Origin: Branchiostoma floridae
Taxonomy: Eukaryota > Chordata > Leptocardii > Amphioxiformes > Branchiostomatidae
Assembly (NCBI RefSeq): GCF_000003815.2
Contig: NC_049986.1
Coordinates: 16,043,485 to 16,107,484, forward strand
Length of the DNA stretch: 64,000 nt
Direction of reading: 5' to 3'
Part shown: positions 37,079-49,400 of the stretch, piece after piece
How positions within the stretch are numbered: the first letter of the stretch is position 1
Layout of the letters: each line of letters starts with the position of its first letter
Notes under the pieces: model-generated
Databases searched by the model: none
What the model saw: the letters and a program-made list of their open reading frames with translations, nothing else
Told to the model about the DNA's origin: nothing
Translations under genes and position numbers: made by a program

Positions 37079-38029
37079 GATCATTATGATCAACTATGAA
37101 AAGTACATAGCAGCGCAGGCTGTGCTGTATACGAGGAGCACTTATAAAACTGAATATTGACTTCTTACAATCTAACCACCGTAACCACATTTGTATTCTA
37201 AAATCACAATCAAGACGAATTTTTTTATCTGCAGGGCAGATAAGCTTGGGTTTACACTACACTGTAACGAACGTAACGTATTGTAGAATTTGCGAAGACA
37301 TTGAAATATACGAAGAGATCTTTAACAGGTGGTTATGGTCTCATTGGACTGACCAAATCTTGAACCGCATGTAAACTATCTCATGGTAACGTTAGTATGA
37401 TAGGTCGGCTTTTATATCGAATGAATCTGATTGTGAACTTTGCACAGTCGGTACTTAACTGCGCGTAACCTTAAGTAGAGTTGACACCTGACGGTCTGGT
37501 TGAGTCGGTTGTAGTTCAGCATAACCCCTTTCAAAAGAGGGCGCCAAAGATAGAGCTAAAGCGACATCTAGCGAAAAGACTTCAAAATGACGGAGATACA
37601 AACCTCTGACGTTTTATGATGGTTCCAGCCGCTTCCGTTGTTTGAGTGACAAAGGGAAACTACCAAATTGTCTCCTCCGAAATGTACAATTTTCTGATAC
37701 AAGCCCTTCCTTTGCTGTTCCTGACCTGATATTTTTGTGTACAAGAAGCCCAAAAATTGAGACCTGACAGCAATCTACACATCTCCCGCCAAAATAAAGG
37801 TCAGATTAAACCATATAACAAGTAGGGGGTTCATCAGATATGTGGACTGATAAAAGTAATGATTTATAAAGTATTACTACATACTACAACATATAATGTA
37901 CTAAATAGACAATAACTAATGCATATGATATATATTTTAGTTACGACGTTACAAAACATATATCAATATTATTTTTTCATATACGCTGCTCCCCCAATAT
38001 CTTAGTGGTATCTTCTACAAGTACCCGGA

Positions 38030-38107
38030 TGCTGACCCAACATGGCGGTAATTCCAAACATCATATCGTCTGATTCCACTGTTTTTCCGTCACGATGAGA
38101 CGTGCAG
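38030..38107 (+). promoter_or_regulatory. Possible FIRRM promoter and first untranslated exon
   Basis: A good donor (GTGCAG|GTGAGT, cut after 38107) lies 2.3 kb upstream of the FIRRM start codon. A good acceptor (polypyrimidine then CACCCAG, ending at 40383) lies 26 bp before that start codon. Together they suggest a 5' UTR intron from 38108 to 40383. The 38030-38107 stretch is an inferred non-coding first exon. It contains a short upstream reading frame from the ATG in CATGGCGG. No TATA box or other core motif is clear. Confidence 0.25.
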
Positions 38108-38806
38108 GTGAGTTTTAGACAACCTAATCTGGATCTGGGACATAAAACACACTTACGGAGCAGCTGGAATAAATGTTTGCTCCTGACGTAAAGAAATAAG
38201 ACTGTTATTTATGTTATGGCGAAGTTCATCTCTCGATCCACAGCTGCCTGCTGCCTGTTGACTTCCTGTGTGCCCCGAAATCTCCAACACTCCAACAACA
38301 GATACATGACATCAGATAGTCATGACATGACTATCTGGGTAATTCAGAACATCACAACATTACATCTGGCTTTTAATCGTGAACATGAATGTCAGGGCTA
38401 TGTAAAACTGCTTACAAGTGTTTGAGGCTTCTGAATCTGAATTGCATAATTTGCAGGAAAACCACCACATTGTGTAACCAAGGAGGTTAAAGAATCACCT
38501 TGGTGTAACACTGCCGTATTTGGACGTTTGGTAGAACAAGAGTTAGCTTATTGACCCCTTATCCACTAAATTTCATGTTTTTAACAGCAAAACATGCATC
38601 ATTGAGTTTTGAAACTTTGAAATAGATTGCAGCAATAGTATTTATAAAGAGTTTTTAAAAAGAGAAAAACATAATTACAAATTAGGTTGACATTATTGGT
38701 GTTAACTACATAATGTTACATTATCGGCCATAAGAAGGGCACTTCACATCAGCTAAAGCCATGTGCCACCTTATAAAGTCACGTAACTCGTAAGGTGAGT
38801 CTAGCC

Positions 38807-39039
38807 CAGGGCTATCTCTAGAATGCATTCATCCCTACGGGACAGACATTTGCTTGTTGGGATGGACAAAAATTTCACCCAATCAAAAAAGAATCTGAAC
38901 TTTGTGACATGACATTGATAAAAATGTGTTTTCGTAAGCTACAATTTGTACAAAACTATACAAAGAAAAGTAATAACATGGGGTATATGTGAAACAATGA
39001 ATGCGACGGGAAAGCCTTTGAAGCTGGAGACAACCCTTG
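38807..39039. mobile_element. Non-autonomous hAT-like element upstream of FIRRM
   Basis: Left end CAGGGCTATCTCTAG and right end GCTGGAGACAACCCTTG are imperfect inverted copies; tctag occurs on both sides. It belongs to the same family as 54504-54711. Confidence 0.5.
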
Positions 39040-39308
39040 TCTAGAGCCTCAGGGTTTATGTTAGATGCCTGGTTTCGTCCCTTTGTATAAAGGCTTTTCA
39101 TTGACGTTGTAGCAATTGTAGTTTGAAGTTCCCATCAACCATGATGGCATGTAATCGAATTAGGCAGCAGCATGTTGGTATGTTTAACAGATGTACACTG
39201 CATTCCAACATGCCACAAATGATGTCAAATGAAAAGCCTGTATTTGTAATTACCTCTAATTTTGTGGAGCTTTTATTTCGTGGTAAGGAGAAAATGGAGT
39301 GTTCACAG

Positions 39309-39660
39309 TAGCTTAAAGTTTGCAGTGAGTGGTCTAGCGGTCACTGTTAAAACTGCGAACATAAAACCACTGCAAACATTTCTGGAATTAGAATATAGAA
39401 ACAACAAACAGAAATTGTATTGTTAACCTATTAATCATGAATTGGTTACTGTAAATGCAGAAACGTTCACAGTGGTTTTATGTTTGTGGTTTTTGCGGTG
39501 GCCACTTCACCGCAAACTTAAAACCACCGCGAACATTTGTCCATTATAGTATGTGACTACAGTCTATGATGCTACAGCAAACTTAAAACCTCCGCAAACA
39601 CTCCATTTTTCTGCTACCGCGAAAGTAAATTGCTCGAACCTAAATGCAATTACAGTATGT
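39309..39660. repeat. Element rich in CCGCGAAC/GTTCGCGG-like repeats
   Basis: Phrases such as gcaaacttaaaaccaccgc, ccgcaaacttaaaacc and gttcacagtggttttatgtt recur in both orientations, with ttactgtaaatgcag near 39448 and aaatgcaattacagta at the far edge as possible inverted ends. It is a dispersed repeat of unknown class, just upstream of the FIRRM coding start. Confidence 0.6.
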
Positions 39661-40409
39661 CAGGTAAGGTCAGTATCGCCTCAAGGCTAATGATTATTTC
39701 AGGTCCGGTCGTTTTTTAGATGACAACAGCTGATCTGACAATAATGTTTTTGCGTGAAGGAAGGTTGACCTCTATGACCTTATTGAGCCAATATGAACAA
39801 TAGCATCTAAGTCTAAGCAGACAATTCTGTTCAAAGCAATCTGATTAACTGAATGTTTCTATGTCCTTGGTGAAAAAAGTACTCAATGTGCAGTTATTTC
39901 AACTCAAATGATCCGATAATTACAATGATTTGCTCTATACCTCTTTCCAATTAGCATTCCACGGTAATTATACATGGGTGTGTAGACAACTTGTTTATCA
40001 GTACTTGATAGTTGATGTATAGACCTTAACATGACCCTCTAAGGGTCATCTAAGTCCTATGACCTGCAGGTGACAAGATGTTTGCATCATATATCACGCA
40101 TGTAGAGGCAGTAGTGTTTGATGTAATTGTATTGACAACTAGACATTTCATTGGCTTTCATTTTAGTAAAGCAACACATTGAAAAATGAATTGTGTACAG
40201 CACTCAACTCATTTTTAAACTTCAATCTTGTTTATATCATTCAATGTATTACACTTTTTTTCTTGCTGAAAAATGCTTTGTTTCTACATTTATTGGCCTA
40301 AGCATTGATCAGTGTATTGGTCAACACAAAGAGTCTGATAGATATAACCTCCTTGGTCAATATTTGTTTGTTTTTTCACCCAGAGGTATGAAAAGATTGC
40401 GCCCCCAAG

Positions 40410-43400
40410 ATGAGTCAGAACGGACTATTACATGACCTGGAGGGGTGGGGGCCGGACACGTGTGCAGAGAAGCTACATACTGTACTGCCCAAACTCATCA
40501 TATCCTTAAAAAAAAACTCTAGATGATGAAAATGATTTGTAACAATAGCAAAGTCTATATTGTTAGCCTGATTCTTAATGATACTATGACAAAATAATTG
40601 CTTCATAAGCAATGATATTGTAATAAATGTAATTGATTTGTATTGCTTTCATGTATGATAATAATGATAATCTGTATCTAAATGTACACATGACCACACA
40701 TGGTGCAATAGATGTTAACTTTAAAGCATGGAACACTGAAATACTACATTTTAGAATGCTAAAAAATGCATGTGTTAAATGAATGTACTTTATAAGAATG
40801 TTTATAGTTTTTGTTTGGTTAATTGGGTAATTTAGATTTGGAAAAATTATTATGTGGCATATCCAAGTGTTTGAATTGTATCGTTCATTTTAACTTTGTT
40901 TTGTAAAGAGAAGTTTCTTAACATGTCATCAAGCTGGTCTGAGTGGGGATAAGGACACAAGAAAGCAATCAGGTATGAACTTAATACATGTTCATAACAT
41001 GAAAAGTTGATAGAACTGAATCAAGCAAGCTGTCTTGTTTGAAACAAGCAAAGTGAGAACCTCATAAGATACTATCATAGCTTCTCAAAGTGACCTGCCC
41101 TTGACACGTAGTATTACTAGAAAGTTGGTAAGCATATTTCTGCATGGTCCTTATATCTTTCATACATATGGATATTCAATGGTTGTATGGTTTTTCTTTA
41201 TGCAAAGTGTCTTTAGGCAGCAATTTTAAGAGCCTATCTTAGTATCTAATGACGTACTTTCCACCTAAAGAATGAAAGGGCTTTACTTGAGTTCTGATGT
41301 GAATACCTGGCATTTTTATGTAGCTGCTGTATTTTAGTTATTGCAAAGTGGTTGAAAGTTCAAACTAAATTCCATTTTTCCAGCTTATTTCAGTGCAATC
41401 TGTAAGAAGTTCTTGGCGCATGTTGACATCAATGATGTAGAGATAAAGGTTTATGCAGATGCTATGCCAAAGGTGAGATCACTGCATAACTTCCACCTCT
41501 CATTATGTCTTGTTCCAAAGCACATATATATAATCCGAAAGTTTTTAGCACACTCATTTGTTATTTGTGTATTGCTGAAAAATTGTGATTATATTTTCTC
41601 TGGTTTTTGCTGGTGTGTTCTCTTTCTGTCTTTCTTTCTTCCGTCTGTAGCCAATCAGAGCTTAGGTAGGCATTAGCTGTTGTTAATATGAGCATTTTTA
41701 TTTTACTACTACACAAAAAGGCGAGCACACTATATGTTAAGCCTGATGGTATAGTATTGTGTGCTAGTAGCTGGACAAAAGGCTACGGGGAAAATATTCT
41801 GCATTTTCTTGAAAATGTTGCCTTTCCAGTTTTTACAGATTTGTAACAAATCAATATAATAACATGTTCATTTTCTTCTTTTCACCATCAGTAATATCAT
41901 TGATATTTTCTTTCCACGGTAGGTGTGTGAGGTGTTTGATGGATGTTTGACTGCCATCTCTGAACTGCTAACCCAGCAAAGTCCAACACCATCCTCCCAG
42001 TCTAGCCAGGGGACTAGGGTAAAGGAAGGACTTATAGATCATATTCAGGTACAAAAAAAACTTTAATGTACCAGTACTGAAGAAATTTATGTTGTCCTTG
42101 GATGTCCTGCACATGAAATATAATATACAATATTTTCAATTTTAGTGCAAATGTAAAACTTTGTTTCCAACACAATAAGTATGAATTCAATGCTTTTGAA
42201 AAACATTAAATCTGGACTGTGTTTACACTACCAACACAGATAAACTTTCCTTCTAAGAATTAAGCAAGTATGTCTCAAGTGGTATGCTTACTGTTAACAC
42301 TACCATTAATTTGTGTATCTTCTATTTATATTTTGATTTCTATCTACATGTATATTTTGCTGTTGTTTATCAGGTGATAGATGAGTTCCTAGGCAGTTTG
42401 GAGCAGTGTGTAGTACATGCTGTAAGGACTGACCATCCCAGGGTGCTGGATAGTCATTCTCTGGTCGCCACAGCCCTGCATGTCATCAAGGGAACATTCT
42501 CACATTGCAAGGTGAGGAGGTTTGGTGCGCTCAGTGGAGAAGAATCAAGTGCAATCCCAATTCGAGTAACAGAAGTTCTGTAATATGATTTTTTGTGTTT
42601 TTTATCTAGTACAGAAGCTTAGATTTGTATGAATGATATTGAACTTTGAAAAAGAATTTGTTATATTTGGCTAGCCTTTCTTAGTTCAATCATATTTTGT
42701 ATGGCAAATACAATAGTTTGCACTGTCATAAACTGGTGATAGGTACACCTGTGTGTTCTTTTTAAATATTAATTTTTGTTGTTGATATTTTTGCAGGACA
42801 GCCATGAGTCCTATGGCAAAGTGTTTCCTCTGGTTTCCGAGTCTCTCAGTTCTCTGTTTAAAAAGGCCTATAGTCTACAAAAGGTAATGCATTGTATTGA
42901 AGTTTTTCTATTCTTTTAGTTTTCACATACATGTACCAATACAAATCCCTAAGTCATACCTTAGTCTGCCATTTACTTACTCGTAGGAATTGTTGCACAT
43001 TTAAAGACATTATTTTTGTGTTTTTGCTGTTGCTTTGGTACATTTCTACTAAGTTTTTTGTTTTTTGGTCAACTTGTTAGCAGCCTAAATGATGTTGATG
43101 TTTACATTTAAAACAATAGAGAACTGATCATCATCATCAACTTATTATAAGAAATGATATATTACAGGTGTTGATGGGTTTGATTGACAAGCTCCAGCTG
43201 CCATCAGACAGTTCTGAGGAGGACGTTACTGACATGGTGGCGGTGTGTCAGGGCTTCCACGTCATCGGCTGTACTGTCTCTGGGGTGGACGCAAGTCTAC
43301 TGGTCACAACATGGAAGTTTCTCGCAAAGTGAGTGAGAATGTGTTACACTGGAACTGTGCTACCTTTGTGGCAAGATCTAGTCATAAATTGATAGTGGAT

Positions 43401-46400
43401 GTTTCATTTGTGTTGGTCTGTACTGTCTCTGGGGTGGACGCAAGTCTACTGGTCACAACATGGAAGTTCCTCGCAAAGTAAGTGATAATTTTGTTACACT
43501 GGAACTGTGCTACCTTTGTGGCAAGATCTAGTCATAAATTGATAGTGGATGTTTGGATTGTGTTGGTCTGTACTGTGTCTAGGGTGGCCGCAAGTCTTCT
43601 GGCACAACATGGAAGTTTCTTACAAAGTAAGTTTGATTCTGGAACTACAAATAGTACTATTATGCTACCATTATGATAAGATCTGCCAATGAGTTACTTA
43701 AGATGATTGGATTGTCTTAGTGTGTCCTTTTGCTGATGATAGCTACAATTAACTTCAGAAAATCATGAAATGTTGTTAAGGACAAAAATCTTTCTGCACA
43801 TCTTAAGCTTTTGTCTGTGTAACACTAATGTCCGGGGGTGTAACTGGCCCCTTTAGGCTGGCGGATGTTGGCCGGGCTGCTATAAGCGAAATTTAATCAA
43901 GCTTCTTGAGCTTGAATAAGGCACTTTGACACTGACGTTGTTGTGTCAAGATGGTATCTCACTCCTTGAATATTTGAAAAAGTGCTGGTATTTTCACTGG
44001 CTATGACATCAAGAAAACTTGCTATGATTTCACTTTTTCTTTAACAGGCAGCTCACAAAACACAAGGAAGTGCTGAAGAATCATGTAGACATGGCTCCTC
44101 TGGTGAGGACACTGTGCTCCGAGGTGGGGTCTAACTGCAAGTACTGTGTTGAACTGGCTTCTAAAGATGCTGCAGACAGACAGGTTTGTACTGTGCTCTT
44201 ACGATTTCCATGAATCTTTAAATCAGTCTTGTAAAGTCTTTAATGATTAAGCAGGACTTGGTATATGATGTAGAATCCTTAAATCTATTTTACGACATAA
44301 TAAAATGCGACTCCATAGAGTGCACAACTACATAGCTGCCAGGAATGACAGTAACCTGATATTGAAAATCGACCTGAATTGGAACTGGATGTTCCTACCT
44401 GCACCAGAAGAACTCTACTGTACTCTACTGTACTCTATAAACCATTAGAAAAGTTGTAGGACTTGGTATGTTGGAATCAGTACTTTCACAAAATAATATA
44501 ATTATTTTTCCTTTGAATCTAGAATGGCTGTGGAGACCAGAAGTTGTACACAAGAACTCTGAAAATCTGTCGTTTCTTCATGCAGTGCCTCATGTGTCTG
44601 GTTAAGGTGGGCTAGAGCACTTCTTTTTCACTGACATGATGTATAAGTGAGTTTATGTGTATTCAAAATGTAACATGAATATATGAAGGTTTGCAACGTG
44701 TATGTGGATAGATAATGAAAACTTATGATTATTGGAACAAGTCATTTTAAGATTTGACATGTAACTCTTTCGGTTTGGCACTGATATTGTAAATGATATG
44801 AGAATGATTCATAAATCTGTTTCACATGTTTCAGGACTATAATGGTTACCTGGGGTCATGTATAAAGGAAATTTTCCACATCATCTTGGAAATGCAAAGG
44901 TACAAAAATATACATGTATGATTTTGGATACATGTACTCCTATATCTGTTTGCTGTTGTTCATTTTACAAGTTAAGATAAGTTTGGCCCTTGGCCGTCTT
45001 TAAAAGTTTCTTTAAACTTTACAAACATGCCAGAAACATCTATAATGGCTATATTGCTTTTTTAATTGTAAGGTTATTTAAGTCCTTCCCGCACCAAAGG
45101 GTGTCAAAAAATAATAGGTGGCGCCCGTGTAGGGCAGCCGCAAGCTTTTCAGCTCTCCCCTACTCTGGCGTCTAAGGTGCCTCCATCCTTATTCTGATCA
45201 GTTTTAAGTGCAATATTTACGTAATGTATGTCTAAGCGTCCTGTGAACCGTTTGGCGTCTACTTGTTTCGTACTGTGCGGACTTTTGAGGAGTATCTGAC
45301 GTTTGTTCGTGTTGTGTGGCCGATCCCTGTCTCCTGAAATGGCGTCCATTGGAGTTATACGTTACTCCGCCGGCTTTTTGAGAAGCCTGCAGCGATGGCC
45401 AACGGGTTCCATTGATCTACAAGCTAAGGAAAAGCTGAAGACCTACGGACTATTCAGAAGAGGTAGACCGAGAGGAAGGAAAGCAGGTACAAACTTTGCT
45501 CGAAATATCTCTACAATCGTTGGTAATCGACCCTCCCCATCTCTCCAGCGTGATCATCCTTTGATATGTAAATCAGCGTCGGACTTTCTAAGTGGCCCTG
45601 ATCCATTTATCAAGCGTTACCTGCGTCCTTTCACCTGTGATCGTACCAAGACGCCCCGGCGGAATGTAAACAACAACAGACCCAGGTGTGGTCATCAGTT
45701 ACCTACATTCCAGATTTTAAACCCAAGATCGCTGTTAAACAAACTGGACGAGTTTCAGTCCGTACTTTCGAGTAACAACACTGACATAGCCGTAGTCTCC
45801 GAGACGTGGTTTACCCCTGCAACACCCGACCAGCTTATGTCAGTAGACGGTTTTTCGGTGTTCTCCAAATGTCGTCCCGATCGTCGAGGAGGCGGCGTCG
45901 CAGTCTATGTCAAAGACAGCCTCCCGTCAAGTCTTCTCGACATCTCCGTTCCTGACGAACTGGAGTGTTTGTGGGTTAGGATCCGGCCGTACCGCCTCCC
46001 TCGGAACGTTTCCAGCCTAGCCGTATGTGCCGTGTACTCCCCTCCTAACTCAGGTCACGATGAGCTACTGGTCGACCACTTAGTGGATACGATTGACTCC
46101 CTCCGTGTGAAGTATCCTGACATAGGGATAGCCGTTGCTGGTGACTTTAACCGGGTCGACGTAACAAGAGTGTGTACAAGCCACAACCTGTGCCAGGTGG
46201 TCAAGCAACCCACAAGAGGCCAAGTCACTTTGGATCTCCTGATCACCAACCTGGCTCCGCACTACTTACCTCCGACCATCTCACCCCCCTTAGGATCTAG
46301 TGATCACAACACGGTGGAATTTCAACCTAAAGCTAGAACCGTGACCAACAGGACAGTGAGACGTGTGTACAGACCTATCAAAGACTCAGCATTGCGACTA

Positions 46401-49400
46401 TTCGGGCAATGGATTACATCTCATGGCTGGTCTGAAGTCTACACCGCTACCTCCGTTTGTGACAAATCCCGAGCTATGTACACGACGCTCCAAGGTCAAA
46501 TCGACCACTTCTTCCCACCAAAGGTTTCCCGTTCTCACCACCAAGACAAACCGTGGCTGTCAGCTGAGGTCAAATCCCTCATACATCGCAGACAACAAGC
46601 CTTTGCCAGGAACGATGATTCCACCTGGAAACACCTTAGGAACAAAGTCCAAAGGAAAATCAGGGACTTAAAAAGGACCTACTACAACTCCAAAGTGAAG
46701 TCTATGAAGAAGGACAATATCTCACAGTGGCACAAGGAGATAAAAACCATGATGAACTCATCCTGTTCCGAACCGGTCATTCACATCAACGGGTTCGACC
46801 CCACAGACAAACCCGGTATTGCCATGGAGATAAACAAAACACTCGGATCAGTGATACAGTCCCTACCTGCGATCGACACAACAGTACTACCTGCGTACTT
46901 ACCTTCGCTCCCGGCACCAGTTGTTCAACCCTGGGATGTCTATAAAGAACTCCAGAAGGTCAAAACACGCAAAGCAGCTGGGCCAGATGGCATCCCAGGT
47001 AAAATAATCAAGGAGTTTGCGTGTGAACTGAGCGAGCCCTTTACCGACATTCTCAATAGCTCCCTCCAACAAGGCTTAGTGCCGGATGAATGGAAATGTG
47101 CGGTTATTGTTCCAATTCCTAAGACCAAACCCCCGTTGTTAACTGAACTCCGTCCAATCTCCCTTACATCCTTGTTAGCGAAAGTCGCCGAACGCTTTGT
47201 CTCGCGGTGGGTGCTGACCGACATCGTTCCTCAAATCGATGTTCAACAGTACGGCTGCCTCAAGGGCAAATCGACAACACATTGCCTCCTAGATCTGACC
47301 AACGAGGTTTTCAAAGCCACCGACAAACCCGGCGTCCTGTGCTCTCTTGTGTCAACCGATTATAGCAAGGCGTTCGACCGTGTGTGTCACAACCTCGCTA
47401 TCCAACGTCTGCTTGATCTTGGCCTACGCCCCTCTGTGACAAGATGGATCGTAGACTTCCTCTCAAACAGGAGCCAGGTTGTACGCTACCATGGAACACT
47501 TTCCGACAGCTTGAAGGTTACCTGCGGATTACCCCAGGGCACTCTACTCGGGCCGTTGATTTTCCTTGCGTATATCAACAGTGCTGCACATCAGGCTGCC
47601 TCCAAACGCTGGAAATTCGTTGACGACCTGAATCTCTTGGAAATAAGAACCCCCAACCTAAGTATGTCTCATATGCAACAGGACTTGAACGACCTGGACC
47701 ACTGGTCTCGCACCAGCCATATGAAGTTGCATCCCAAGAAATGTCAAGTTATGTACATCCATTTCAGGAAGGTCCCGTACCCAACACCATCTCTCATGAT
47801 CGACAACACTGAGCTACAACAGGTGCCAGTGATGAGGATCCTGGGCGTGTTTCTGCAGGCTGACCTACGTTGGAACTCTCACGTTGACAACATTTGTAAC
47901 AAATCTAGCCGACGCCTTTACCTCCTCCGTAATCTGAAACACTTTAACGTGTCCATCGGCGACCTAGTCACAGTGTATGTGACTTACATCCGACCAGTCC
48001 TGGAGTATTGTGCCCCAGTTTGGCACTCCGGGCTCACCACTGCACTTAGTGACAGGATCGAGAAGGTCCAACGGAGAGCTGTGCGCATAATACTGGGACA
48101 GAGATACACGTCTTACACTGATGCCTGTTCTGACTTGGGTCTACCTTCGCTACAAGCACGACGTCTTGAACTGATCACACACTTTGCTAACTCTCTCAGT
48201 CAGTCCGATCATTTCTTGCACTTACTGCCACCAGCCAGAGGTGAGATCAGTGGTAGGCAGACAAGGTCATCCCACAAACTGAACACTACTCGCTGTAGAA
48301 CTGAACGCTATCGCAACAGCGCTGTACCCTTCATGGTCCGTCTTTTGAACAAGTAATTGTAACCTGTATGTTTGTGCTTTGTATCAAATAGTAAGTCATT
48401 GTGTATTTTAAATATTTGTTTACCTTCCGATAAAGGGATATGCTGATATTACTGCAAATACTAATTTATATGCTTTATCCCGATACTGATTTAATTCGTC
48501 TGCAACGATTTTTAAGGGCTGTACTATTGTAATGATTCATGATATTCGATTTTAACTAATTTAATGATTGATGTAATGACATGTCGTAATTCAGCCTTGT
48601 GGCTGCTATGTTACTGTCAGTTTTGTTTTCGAAATAAACCAGTCATAATATAATAATAGGAGATGTTTTGTCTTGTTAAAGTCTTTTGCCCCCAGCTTGT
48701 CTGCGCCTCCGCTAGCTGTTGTCAGCTGCTACTGAGAAGATGAAGGATACATTACAAAGTTTGGCCATTGGCCCTCTTAAGATTCTTAATCTCTACAAAC
48801 ATGCTAAAAAAAAAAGTAAAAACAATGTTGTTTTGAAACTGTATGTTCAATTGTGAAATGTTTTGTTTTGTTTTAGTCTTCTGCCCCCCAGTTTGTCTGC
48901 CCCTCCACTGTCGTCAGCTGCTGCTGAGGAGATGAAGGCCACGCTGCTGGTGGGAATCGAACCCATGATCCAGCATCTCCTGGACAACAGGGACTTCATA
49001 CAGCTGGTTACAGCAAGGAACAAAGGTTAGTTTCTAGAGAATTTATTTGCCGAACAAGTTTTCTAAAGTACCTAAAAAATTTACTTGCCGGAAACAAATT
49101 TTCACTTGCCCAAAATTTAAATGACATTTTTCTTATACTATAAGTTATAGATGCTTTTTCACTTGCAGTGATGGATTTCTTTTATCACTGGCTCTATTTT
49201 TGTTGAACAATGCTTGATGACTGTGAGAAGTAACATCTGTGAAATCTCACTCATTGTAAAATCTTACTTGCCAGATCAAGCAAGTGGGGTAGGCTATTTC
49301 ACTTGCCAGGGATAATAGGGCTAGTGGACTTGTCTAACCCTGCTGAGAAGTCAAAACAGTAAAGTATCTTTAACTCATCTATTTATGTAGTTTCTTTTAG

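Noticed and set aside
38216..38425. 69-codon frame with a mitochondrial-looking start (MAKFISRSTAACC)
   Set aside because: No similarity to FIRRM or another family, no extension by splicing that I can find; the FIRRM start at 40410 fits better.
43245..43676. Frames of 64-78 codons in the FIRRM region
   Set aside because: They read the triplicated exon end in or out of frame through intron sequence.
46055..47224. Minus-strand and off-frame open frames inside the LINE
   Set aside because: Shadows of the intact polyprotein frame.
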